A stretch of 36,363 bases of DNA from a virus. The stretch's first letter is position 1; each line of letters starts with the position of its first letter. A model generated the notes under the pieces. That model was given only the letters and a program-made list of their open reading frames with translations. It did no database searches and was not told the DNA's origin. The stretch is from IMG/VR virus record IMGVR_UViG_3300006735_000089, positions 1-36,363 of that record, one strand, 5' to 3'. The position numbers and the translations under genes were made by a program. Of this stretch, positions 26,001 through 34,124 are shown piece after piece.

Positions 26001-29000
26001 AACATGACTCCAGAAATGCAGTTGATGATGAGTGACGAGGGTGACGAGTTGATTGCCGCTATAACTGAAGAAGGTGATGATGTATTAAAAGCTTTCGCAA
26101 AAGCATACGGTACAACGTGGGCAGAATTTGCTACTGAAAGAATGGGTGAAGCTGTTCCTTTGTTTGGTAAGTATTTAAAAGGAAAATTACCAGATGGTGG
26201 TAAGCAGTTTTTAGAAAGACTTGTTGTGAGTAGATATATTAAAAAAGCTATGGATAAAATGGGTCTTAGCTTTAACGAAGCAGCAGAGCACTTTTTAAAA
26301 AGAACAAAAGACGGTATAGGTTGGAACGGGTTTATGGGTGAGGTTTTTGAAGAAGTTGTAAACCAACCAATATCAAACTTAATAGACGGTAATGATATAT
26401 TTGAAGGTATGGATGATAGGTTCTTTGGCGAGCTATCTATATCTATGGGTACTACCTCTCTAGCCTTTGGTGGTATTGGTATGTTAGCGTCTAAAAGAAA
26501 TAAAAAGAAAGCTGGATACTCAATCACTGAAAATGGTACAACTTTAAATTACAAAACATCTAAAGAGTTTAATGCTGCTTTGAATAAACTAGAAGAGCAA
26601 GGTAAGTTAAACAATGAAAATTATACTATTGAAATAGATATAAATAATGATGTTAATACATTTACAACTACTGAAAATTTATTAAATAAATACAAAGATA
26701 GAAATAACAAAGTTAACAACGTTAAAAAAGATTTCTTTGATTTAGGTTTAGCATCAGAAGTTGAACTTACAGAAGAAGTTGCTCAAGACCAAAATGACTA
26801 CGGTAACTTAACGACCATAGAAGAACAATTAGAAGAAGCGCACCAAGAAAGACAAGATATATTAAGTAGTGATATGTCTGGTAAGGACAAAAATAAAGCT
26901 TTAAGAAACAATCAAAAGAAACTTAAAAACTTAGAACAATCAAAGATGGACATAATAAGTCCATATTTAGAAAGAGTAGAAAAAAAGAAAAGATTTAAGG
27001 CTTACAAAAAGATAACTGAAAATGTAAAAGATCTTAACGAAAAAATGAAGTTTGACACCCAGATAATAGAGAAGTCAACTGGCGAAGGAACTAAAAGAGC
27101 TATATTAGAAGATATAAAAAGACAAATTGAAGAAAACCAAGTAATTATAGATACTCATTCAGACAAGAGAACTCAAGACTATAAAGACCTAGTAAAAAGA
27201 CAACAGGAATTAAAAAGCGATTTAAATGGAGAAGATGTTATGGGTATAAATCCTGAAACTGGCAAACCTTCAAAAAATCCAGAACATGGTTATATACCAA
27301 GCTTTAAATCTCAATTAAACGAAAATCCACATGGTTTTATTAGTAAAGATGGTAAAAATATTTTTATAAATAAATCTAGTGCATTAGCTAAAAATGGAGG
27401 AAATATAAATGTTGCCGCTCACGAGTTTTTACATAGAGCTTTAAAAACTATGGTTGAAAATAATCCTCATACGCAGCTAGCTCTAGGTAGTGCTTTACAT
27501 AAATATGTTATGGCATTAGATCCTAAGGGATACGCTGGAGACTTTAATCGTAGATTACAAGCCTATCAAGATAATAGCACTAACTCTGAAATGGGTAGAA
27601 TTGAACAGGCTTGGATGATGCTACAACAAAACATAGACCCAACAACAGGTAAGCCATTAACAGCTTCTCAAATTAAAAATAAAGAAGTTGAAATGAAAAA
27701 ATTATCTGATAGATATGTTGAGCTTCAAAACTCTTATAATAATGTAATGGCTGAAGAGGCTTTAACTTTACTGTCTGATGCTTTTGCTATGGGTAATTTG
27801 AATTTAAGTAATGGTAGATTAAATGTATTAGGTAAAATATTTGAAAGATTATTAGGTGCTATTGGTGTTAGAGCTAAGTTTTCAACAGGTGAAGATGTTT
27901 ATAACTTTGTAGCTGATTTTTCAGATAGTATACAAAAAGGTGAAGTTAGTAGAAGATTAAGAAAACAATTATCTCAAAGAGCTGAATTAAAAGGACAGTT
28001 AAAAGAAGATAAAACAACACTACAAAAAAGAAAAATAAAACGTTATCAAAACGTACAGTTTTCTAAAGCTGTAAATAAAGATCAAAACGAATTAGGTAGA
28101 GCTGCTAATACTCCAGCTATAATAAAGAGAAATGAAAAATTACAGCAAGATATATTAGATGCGTACGAAAGAGGTGAAACTAAAAGAGATGGTAACGGTA
28201 AAATAATAGTACCTCAAGATATTCAAGATCAATTAGTAGAAAACAATTTACCAAGAGTTACATCTTTAGCAGCACAAGCAGCTAACGTTGGAAAAAATAT
28301 AGAGTTAGAACAAGACAAGAAAAAATTATTTGATGACTTTTTTCCTGAGTATTATATAAAATTAGCTGACTTAGCTAGAACTTACAATGCAGAAAAGGTA
28401 CCGTTCGGTGCTTACATGAACACTTTACTTCCTTTAAAATACTCTGGTATATTAGAAGATTTAAAGAGAGGAGAAATTGAAGCCACGTCTGGGTTAGAAA
28501 AAGCCGCTACGGTAGCCGCTGAAAATGAAAATATAGAAAAAGCTGGGAAATTAATTAAGTTATATAAAAAGTTTGGTAAGTACGCTGAAGCGTATAACTT
28601 AAAAGTTAAAGAAGCTATTAAAGATGGTAAGTTTGATCCAGCAAAAGAAAACATAGGTAGAATAGGTGTTAATACTGTTGATATGTTTCCTAGTATGACA
28701 CAAACTATGTTTGGTGTAATACCTAAGCCAGGCAACCTTACTAAAGGAGATCTTCTTGAGTCTCAAATGTTTGTGAATAAACATATTGAAACTATTAGAT
28801 TAATGCTTCCTCAAACGTCTCATATAGTTGAAAAAATAAATGAAAAAACAGGTAAGCCTTCAATAATAAAATCTATTGGTATACCTAGAAAAGTATTAAA
28901 AAAGTTTTATAATAAAGGTCCTCGTGTCGGTAACGACTATATGTGGATGTTAAAAACTGATATATCTAATAAAGATATACTTGATTTTGCTGGTGTAACA

Positions 29001-32000
29001 GAAAGAGGTAAGCCTAATCTATATAAAAAAGATACTAACACTAGTCAAAACCACAAAGCTATACATGATTTAACTGGAAGAATGATGACTAACCAAGCCG
29101 CTAGAGAATACTTTGTAGAAAACAATATGCCTCTAGAAAACATGGGTACGTTACAAGATTCTATGTCTCAAAATATGTTTAGTAAGACTGTTAATGAAGC
29201 ACCTGTAGGTGATAGAGCTTTATTTTTTGCTGGGCTACCTAAGTTAGGTGAAAATTACAGAAAGCATGGTAACAGTATGAGAAAAGCTTTTAACATGACT
29301 TACGGAAAAGATTTGTTTGGTGATAAGAGAGGAGATGTTATAGAAGATTTAGAGACGTACATAGAGACTTACGAGCAATACGTAGTCGAATCTACTCTTG
29401 CTGGAGAACAAATGTTGACTTTAGAAAACTATATCAACGAGCAAACAATGTCTTTAACTTTTGAAGAAAATTTAAGAAAGATTATAAGGTTACCTAAGGA
29501 TCAGCTTAATTTTAAAGATAAAGATCAAATAGAAAGCACTAGAAAAGCAGTGTCAACTCTTTTAACAGAGAGCAATATAACACCTAACGAAGCAAAAAGG
29601 TTTTTAAGTTTCATGTATAATACTGGTAATATAGGAGGGACAACTTTAATTAAAAATGAAAAAGGAGAACTAGTATATAACGAGCAGCATTGGCAGCAAA
29701 AAATATTAGAAGCTACAGAAAAATTAGAAGTAGCTAAAGCTCAAAAAGACAAAAAGAAAATATCAAAACTTGAAGATAAAATATCTGGTTATGAAAAGAA
29801 AATAGAAGAAGGTGTAACTACTTTAGATAGCCACATATACGGTTTGTTTAAAAACGCTGAAGATTTTAATACGTTTGTTTTAGAAGGAGTAGAAGAAACT
29901 GGTGGGGTTATAGCTCCAAATACAAAACAAGATGTTACTGTTAAGCTAAAAACACAAAAAGATATACAGGCTCAAGAAGATTCTTCTATGAGAAACAAAA
30001 TGTTTTTACGAAAACTTAGTAGTGAGTTAGGAAGGTTAATGAACGAGGGTAAAATAAATAGAAATGATGTTGGTATGATAATGTTGTCGATAGGTAATGC
30101 TGGCATGAACACACCTATAGCCGCTGCTGCTCCAGTACTATACACCACTACTAATCCAACTAAAGAAAGTCATAGATACGAGCATTTAATACCTAGAAAA
30201 ATTATTACTTTATACTTTGCTAACTCTGTGTTAGATGGGAGCGCACAAAGCCAGTTAGAGTTTAATAATATATTAGATCAATTTGGTGTAGCTATAATCC
30301 CTAAAGAACAAGACAAGTTAATAAATGACGTAGGTTATCAATCCGCTATGCCTAATACTTGGATGATAGGCATGGACCCACTAATGAGATATTTTAACCT
30401 AAGAACATTTGGAAAAATAAATTTAGATTTAATAGACGTAAAGACTGGCAAGCCAATAACTAAATATCAAAACTTTAAAAAGGTACACGAGGTACTTGGA
30501 GAAAACCACGACAAAGTAGTTATGTATAATAAAGCTATATTAGCTTCACGTGTAGTTGCTCCATCAAGAGGTATGAGTACTTTTGATTTTGACGAAACAT
30601 TAATAGACAAAGGTGAAAACTTTATTATAGCTATAGACCCTAAAACAGGAGATAGAGTAAAAATATCTTCAGGTAACTGGCCTTTAGAGGGGCCTAATTT
30701 TGCCGCTCAAGGATATGAGTTTGATTTTACAGACTTTGTTAACGTAAGAGGAGGTGTTAAAGGTCCTTTATTTAAAAAGCTTCAAAATCAATTAAAAAAA
30801 TATGGATCTGAAAATGTGTATGTATTAACAGCTAGACCAGCGGAAAGCGCGCCAGCTATATATGAATGGTTAAAATCTAACAACGTTGAGATACCATTAG
30901 AAAATATTACGGGACTAGGTAATAGTACTGGAGAAGCTAAAGCAGAATGGATGCTTGGAAAATTCGCAGAAGGGTATAATGACATGTACTTTGTTGATGA
31001 CGCTCTGCCTAATGTTAAAGCTGTTAAAGATGTTTTAGATCAATTAGATATCAAATCAAGCGTTCAACAAGCTAGACATAACTTTAGTAAAAACTCTAAA
31101 AGAGAGTTTAGTGAGATAATGGAAAACGCTTCTTTAGATTTAAACAGAATATTAGAACAAACAAAAGGTATAAAAGCAGAAGCTAGATTTTCAGCTGCTC
31201 AAGCAAAAATTAGAGGAGGTAAAATAGGTAGATATAAATTCTTTTTACCACCATCAGCGCAAGACTTCAAAGGTTTGTTATATTACTTTGTGGGCAAAGG
31301 TAGAGTTGGAGAAAGACAAATGGCTTTCTTTGACAAAGCTTTAATAGCTCCTTTTGCAAAAGCTATAAGTGAAATTAATTCGTTTAAACAAAACTTAAAT
31401 AATAAATACAAGACAGCGTTAAAAGAGTTTAATGTTAAAGGTTTGTTAAAAGAAAAAGTTGGTGACACAAACTTTACAACTGAACAAGCTGTAAGAGTTT
31501 ATTTGTGGAACAAAGGTGGTTTTGATGTTCCAGGTTTATCTAAAAGAGATTTAAACACATTGATAAGTTTTGTAGAAAGTAATGAAAACTTAGTGGGGTT
31601 TGCTGAAACAATAGGTAGAGCTACAGAACAAGAGGCTGGTTACGTAGAACCGTCTGAATACTGGACAGTAGAGTCTATACTAAGTGACTTGCATGGTCTA
31701 GCTAACGAGATGAAAAGATCGGACTTTTTAGCTGAATGGAAACAAAATGTAGATAATATTTTTTCTGCAGATAATATGAATAAAATTCAAGCCCTATACG
31801 GTAGTAGATTTAAAGAAGCTTTAGAGGACATGTTGTACGCTATGGAATTTGGTACTAGCAAAGAGGGTCGTGGTAGTAGAATTGTAAATGCGTTTAACAA
31901 TTGGGCTAATCAATCTGTTGGTGCTATTATGTTCTTTAATATGAGATCTGCGTTACTTCAAACTATATCTGCAATTAACTTTATAAACTGGTCTGACAAC

Positions 32001-33431
32001 AACCCTTTGAAAGCTGCTATAGCATTTGGTAACCAACCACAGTTTTGGAAAGACTTTGCTATGATATTTAATTCTGACATGCTTAAACAAAGACGTGGTG
32101 GGCAACAACGTGGAGTTAACGAAACAGAGCTTGCGAATGCTGTTGCTGGTAGTAAAAACAAAGCTAAAGCTGCTTTGAGCTGGTTGTTAGAAAAAGGATT
32201 TTTACCTACCCAAATCGCCGATAGTTTTGCTATTGCTTCGGGTGGAGCTTCTTTTTATAGAAACAGATTTAATAGTTATATAAAACAAGGTTATTCTAAA
32301 GAGCAGGCACACGATATGGCTTTCCAAGATTTTCAAGAAAACGCAGAGGCTAGTCAACAGTCTGCAAGGCCAGACATGATTTCACAACAACAAAGAAGTC
32401 CACTTGGTAGATATATACTTGCGTTTAAAAACACGCCAATGCAGTACGCTAGATTGATACAAAAATCTTATAAAGATTTAATCAACCGTAGAGGTGATAC
32501 TAAAACAAATATAAGTAAAATACTATACTATGGCGTAGTGCAAAATTTATTATTTACAGCTCTTCAGTCAGCATTAGGATCAATGATAGGCGACGATGAC
32601 GAAGATGACGCTTTTGATTGGGAAAGAGTTACTAACAGCATGCTAGACAACTACTTGGGTGGTCTTGGTTTAGGTGGCCAAGCGACAGTTACTTTAAAAA
32701 ATACAGTACAAGAATTTTTAAAACAAGAAGAAAAGGAATGGAATTCTGATCACGCTTACACTTTGTTAAGGTTGTTTGGATTGTCCCCAACTATAGGCTC
32801 TAAGGGTAGAAAAATATATTCAGCTATACAAACGAATAGGTTTAATAAAGAAATCATGCAAGAGATGAGTTTGTTGAATGTTGACAACCCTGCTTACTCT
32901 ATATTTGGTAATATTGTATCTGCTTTATTTAACGTTCCTTTAGATAGACTTGTTAAAAAAGTAGATAATATAGATGTTGCTATAACACAAGATATAAGCA
33001 ACTGGCAAAGAATGGCTTTAATGATGGGTTGGAGTACTTGGGATTTAGGTATTAAAGATCAAGATATATTAGAAATAAAGGAAGACATAAAAGAAAGAAA
33101 AAAACTAGAGAATAAAGAAAAGCAAAAAAAGAAGAAAAAAGAAAAAGAAAAAGAAAAAGAAAAAGAAAACCTACAACTAGAGAAACAAAATTTTGAACTA
33201 CAAGATAAAGAAAAAGACAAAGGTGATAAAGTTTTATGTGCTGCTATTAGCAAGAAAGGCAACAGATGTAAACGGGAAGTTCTTGAGGGGAAAAGATACT
33301 GTACAGTACATGAAAAAGTAGAAAAAAATAAAACTGGAGAAAAAGTACAGTGTAAAAAAATAAAGTCTGACGGTGATAGATGTAAGATGAAAACTAGTAA
33401 CACAAGCGGTTTATGTTACTATCATGATTAA
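23016..33431 (+). CDS. Giant multi-domain virion (polyvalent/cargo) protein
   Basis: A 3471-aa protein, over a quarter of the window, with no stop interruption. Domains in order: two LKDYV.TANN..YGG.WNIIN.KFPEL repeats at 8-34 and 42-68; a long acidic/helical N-terminal third; hydrophobic stretches around 930-960 and 1139-1158; HEFLH at 1469-1473 (zincin metallopeptidase motif) with EE at 1580-1581 as candidate third ligands; a sigma-70-region-2-like stretch at about 1704-1835; FDFDETL at 2523-2529, LTARP near 2605 and VDD at 2660-2662 (HAD-like phosphatase); an LPD38-like block (IMFFNMRSALLQTISAINFI) at about 2950-3230; a Lys/Glu-rich coiled coil; and two C-x9-C-x10-C-x2-H modules at 3408-3432 and 3446-3470. 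Domain mixing like this matches large polyvalent phage proteins ejected into the host with the genome. Individual activities are predicted, not shown. Confidence 0.78.
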   Translation: MSDLTTVLKDYVQTANNPEYGGDWNIINSKFPELANFDKQVLKDYVSTANNFYYGGNWNIINGKFPELFKPQNTSTKINNSVNKKSKTTPINTDQTYSYEDLYGDGWETTIDEINKKGPKGDLKPWENRHKSENGYDKRYWNEDGSLKTADQMHDYKNNEDGSGFGFINFKKIEEENKEKRKKQEVKEEFENKIITDEGVVDEKEDVEEKKYDGGYIISDEEEAKILNIQDGSLNQNAEKSSTYAYNRQKENELYGWSVGDYKESENVVSNQKKYKEYKYGNVIKRVEYSLGSGKYNNTWKETGNVDYRYVTDDGVERAATDEEKQSWINRDYVTKTHKKIQNKISSESLNEDNLKLLYKNPEEYLKNPYYHAGSPDVDVSELSEQDFLTQGQDIEAEGVDKEYVIEQKDIGNKIFKFRQKEGEQVNIVYEDYKGKYRLGTDEEGNTAKVYLDWENDTPAQIRLEWNLYSKIKLNHINNELAKKLIKEGKEPTVENLMEEFKKSEFYNEKLEKAREQWTTEYKYQDQQQYLDFNQTTFQKEFEIVNEDILENTNKYFQEQTESIKNEITEDLTVELTSLFERDQSGDIVVLQDLNWNSYKAGDNISKKDLNKYFQFRFENAFSKNENVKDIRRETEQLYENTVKNFQEKYKPSYNLIGNERLNSIGNAFVSTLKRLGHTEENAKLSGTEQLGIINSMWKKFEKKLTEEYRDSDQDEYGLADFLDQRKHEFYTYMYDKSGLGLSHNKDGSMSDYQRQLILSTISDNNEEIMEKILLAGSEGDNIFDAGDYTGTVFMTYEDGSSENVEGYFDAGKVYDGADRVFETAEKIIKQEQLEEGDVDSFWEGFKSKPAHEYFPILGNFGDIANKRQLLEITDKLNRDGWESLSDQEKDILVLYNIKADSDQKIKDMSSWTYGAGRLTSDMIPYVGEFILTSGAFTLARASALKGLTKAVVGSGFSVAKSPATKNAVKFASWLTGTLAHTSANPNHYISKMYDNMTPEMQLMMSDEGDELIAAITEEGDDVLKAFAKAYGTTWAEFATERMGEAVPLFGKYLKGKLPDGGKQFLERLVVSRYIKKAMDKMGLSFNEAAEHFLKRTKDGIGWNGFMGEVFEEVVNQPISNLIDGNDIFEGMDDRFFGELSISMGTTSLAFGGIGMLASKRNKKKAGYSITENGTTLNYKTSKEFNAALNKLEEQGKLNNENYTIEIDINNDVNTFTTTENLLNKYKDRNNKVNNVKKDFFDLGLASEVELTEEVAQDQNDYGNLTTIEEQLEEAHQERQDILSSDMSGKDKNKALRNNQKKLKNLEQSKMDIISPYLERVEKKKRFKAYKKITENVKDLNEKMKFDTQIIEKSTGEGTKRAILEDIKRQIEENQVIIDTHSDKRTQDYKDLVKRQQELKSDLNGEDVMGINPETGKPSKNPEHGYIPSFKSQLNENPHGFISKDGKNIFINKSSALAKNGGNINVAAHEFLHRALKTMVENNPHTQLALGSALHKYVMALDPKGYAGDFNRRLQAYQDNSTNSEMGRIEQAWMMLQQNIDPTTGKPLTASQIKNKEVEMKKLSDRYVELQNSYNNVMAEEALTLLSDAFAMGNLNLSNGRLNVLGKIFERLLGAIGVRAKFSTGEDVYNFVADFSDSIQKGEVSRRLRKQLSQRAELKGQLKEDKTTLQKRKIKRYQNVQFSKAVNKDQNELGRAANTPAIIKRNEKLQQDILDAYERGETKRDGNGKIIVPQDIQDQLVENNLPRVTSLAAQAANVGKNIELEQDKKKLFDDFFPEYYIKLADLARTYNAEKVPFGAYMNTLLPLKYSGILEDLKRGEIEATSGLEKAATVAAENENIEKAGKLIKLYKKFGKYAEAYNLKVKEAIKDGKFDPAKENIGRIGVNTVDMFPSMTQTMFGVIPKPGNLTKGDLLESQMFVNKHIETIRLMLPQTSHIVEKINEKTGKPSIIKSIGIPRKVLKKFYNKGPRVGNDYMWMLKTDISNKDILDFAGVTERGKPNLYKKDTNTSQNHKAIHDLTGRMMTNQAAREYFVENNMPLENMGTLQDSMSQNMFSKTVNEAPVGDRALFFAGLPKLGENYRKHGNSMRKAFNMTYGKDLFGDKRGDVIEDLETYIETYEQYVVESTLAGEQMLTLENYINEQTMSLTFEENLRKIIRLPKDQLNFKDKDQIESTRKAVSTLLTESNITPNEAKRFLSFMYNTGNIGGTTLIKNEKGELVYNEQHWQQKILEATEKLEVAKAQKDKKKISKLEDKISGYEKKIEEGVTTLDSHIYGLFKNAEDFNTFVLEGVEETGGVIAPNTKQDVTVKLKTQKDIQAQEDSSMRNKMFLRKLSSELGRLMNEGKINRNDVGMIMLSIGNAGMNTPIAAAAPVLYTTTNPTKESHRYEHLIPRKIITLYFANSVLDGSAQSQLEFNNILDQFGVAIIPKEQDKLINDVGYQSAMPNTWMIGMDPLMRYFNLRTFGKINLDLIDVKTGKPITKYQNFKKVHEVLGENHDKVVMYNKAILASRVVAPSRGMSTFDFDETLIDKGENFIIAIDPKTGDRVKISSGNWPLEGPNFAAQGYEFDFTDFVNVRGGVKGPLFKKLQNQLKKYGSENVYVLTARPAESAPAIYEWLKSNNVEIPLENITGLGNSTGEAKAEWMLGKFAEGYNDMYFVDDALPNVKAVKDVLDQLDIKSSVQQARHNFSKNSKREFSEIMENASLDLNRILEQTKGIKAEARFSAAQAKIRGGKIGRYKFFLPPSAQDFKGLLYYFVGKGRVGERQMAFFDKALIAPFAKAISEINSFKQNLNNKYKTALKEFNVKGLLKEKVGDTNFTTEQAVRVYLWNKGGFDVPGLSKRDLNTLISFVESNENLVGFAETIGRATEQEAGYVEPSEYWTVESILSDLHGLANEMKRSDFLAEWKQNVDNIFSADNMNKIQALYGSRFKEALEDMLYAMEFGTSKEGRGSRIVNAFNNWANQSVGAIMFFNMRSALLQTISAINFINWSDNNPLKAAIAFGNQPQFWKDFAMIFNSDMLKQRRGGQQRGVNETELANAVAGSKNKAKAALSWLLEKGFLPTQIADSFAIASGGASFYRNRFNSYIKQGYSKEQAHDMAFQDFQENAEASQQSARPDMISQQQRSPLGRYILAFKNTPMQYARLIQKSYKDLINRRGDTKTNISKILYYGVVQNLLFTALQSALGSMIGDDDEDDAFDWERVTNSMLDNYLGGLGLGGQATVTLKNTVQEFLKQEEKEWNSDHAYTLLRLFGLSPTIGSKGRKIYSAIQTNRFNKEIMQEMSLLNVDNPAYSIFGNIVSALFNVPLDRLVKKVDNIDVAITQDISNWQRMALMMGWSTWDLGIKDQDILEIKEDIKERKKLENKEKQKKKKKEKEKEKEKENLQLEKQNFELQDKEKDKGDKVLCAAISKKGNRCKREVLEGKRYCTVHEKVEKNKTGEKVQCKKIKSDGDRCKMKTSNTSGLCYYHD
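23037..23219 (+). repeat. Two-copy protein repeat at the N-terminus of the giant protein
   Basis: Residues 8-34 and 42-68 share the pattern LKDYV.TANN..YGG.WNIIN.KFPEL, 27 residues each, with a 7-residue spacer. The underlying DNA has diverged, so the repeat is old and kept at the protein level. It could be a virion-docking or packaging tag; this is inferred from its terminal position only. Confidence 0.85.
33141..33169 (+). repeat. GAAAAA hexamer tract encoding a Lys-Glu coiled-coil stretch
   Basis: About five near-perfect GAAAAA units lie inside the giant gene and encode alternating Lys-Glu, just ahead of the C-terminal zinc modules. Since the unit is six bases long, slippage would change length without shifting frame, so linker length may vary between relatives. 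Confidence 0.8.
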
Positions 33432-33479
33432 AAAAAATAAAAAACAAGTGATTCTATAATAATAAAGTAAACTATAAAA

Positions 33480-33764
33480 ATGGCAAAAGAATTAAATGAA
33501 GACACAGGTTTCGTGTTAAGTATAAAAACAATTATAGGATTAGGTTTTGGAGTAGCTACATTAGCTGGCATGTGGTTTACGCTACAAGCTGATATAGCTG
33601 ACGCAAAAGAACTTCCGGTTATACCACCAGATGAAGTAACTAGAATGGAATTTGATATGAAAGATCAAATGATTCGCCAAACTATTATGACAACTCAAGA
33701 AGACGTTACTGAAATCAAGGAAGATATGAAACGTATTGAAGAGAAAATTGATAAATTAAGATGA
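33480..33764 (+). CDS. Holin-like single-span membrane protein (putative)
   Basis: A 94-aa protein with one hydrophobic segment at about residues 17-35 (TIIGLGFGVATLAGMWFTLQ) and a charged helical C-terminus (TQEDVTEIKEDMKRIEEKID) that forms a coiled coil. The N-terminus is short and acidic/polar (MAKELNEDTGFVLSIK). This single-TM plus coiled-coil layout, just after the virion gene block, is common for small holin or spanin-like proteins, but no endolysin is adjacent, so lysis is only one possibility. Its stop overlaps the next start (ATGA), so it is coupled to the thioredoxin-fold gene. A 48-base A/T-rich gap separates it from the giant gene, a possible promoter location with no clear consensus. 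Confidence 0.62.
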   Translation: MAKELNEDTGFVLSIKTIIGLGFGVATLAGMWFTLQADIADAKELPVIPPDEVTRMEFDMKDQMIRQTIMTTQEDVTEIKEDMKRIEEKIDKLR

Positions 33765-34123
33765 AAGATTCAGAGGTTACGTGGGAAATATTTAGCGTAT
33801 ATATGTTAGTTTTAATTTTTATGTTATTTACTGGCGGCGCGTTTGGTCAAATAACGGTTAAGCACTTTAACGCTGGGTGGAATGAAGCTAATGGTGTTGA
33901 TTGGTTGATGGATTTAAAAGACTGTAACACTAAAGGATATATTGATATAGCTAAAGATACAGAAGCGCAGAAAAAATATAAAATAGCAGTTGTACCTACA
34001 ATTATAATATTTAAAGACGGTGAAGAAGTTGCAAGGTTTCAAGCTGACTTAAGTTTTAAGTTGTTGGCAACTAGAGAAGAAGTACAAGAAGAAATTGATA
34101 ATCAATTAATGAGTGATTTTTAA
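33761..34123 (+). CDS. Membrane-anchored or exported thioredoxin-fold protein lacking CxxC
   Basis: A 120-aa protein. Residues about 10-29 are a hydrophobic signal peptide or anchor (IFSVYMLVLIFMLFTGGAFG) followed by Q30, a common +1 residue in Bacteroidota. The rest reads as a thioredoxin fold: VKHFNAGWNEANGVDWLMDL where thioredoxins have 'f.a.WC.pC', KGYIDIAKDTEAQKKYKI, then AVVPTIIIFKDGEEVARFQA containing the cis-proline P79. The active-site CxxC is replaced by residues around WNEANG, and the only cysteine is C55. So the fold is preserved but dithiol redox chemistry is not expected. It may act as a binding or chaperone-type module in the periplasm. The start is coupled to the holin-like gene by ATGA. 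Confidence 0.6.
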   Translation: MKDSEVTWEIFSVYMLVLIFMLFTGGAFGQITVKHFNAGWNEANGVDWLMDLKDCNTKGYIDIAKDTEAQKKYKIAVVPTIIIFKDGEEVARFQADLSFKLLATREEVQEEIDNQLMSDF

Positions 34124-34124
34124 T

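Noticed and set aside
33432-33479. A/T-rich gap after the giant gene as a promoter
   Set aside because: I see no TTTG element spaced 17-19 bases from a TAnnTTTG element, the Bacteroidota consensus. A promoter is plausible here but cannot be supported.
34113-34124. GTG start at 34113 for the 84-aa protein
   Set aside because: It would overlap the preceding gene and add four residues. The ATG at 34125 forms the same TAATATG junction used by four other genes.
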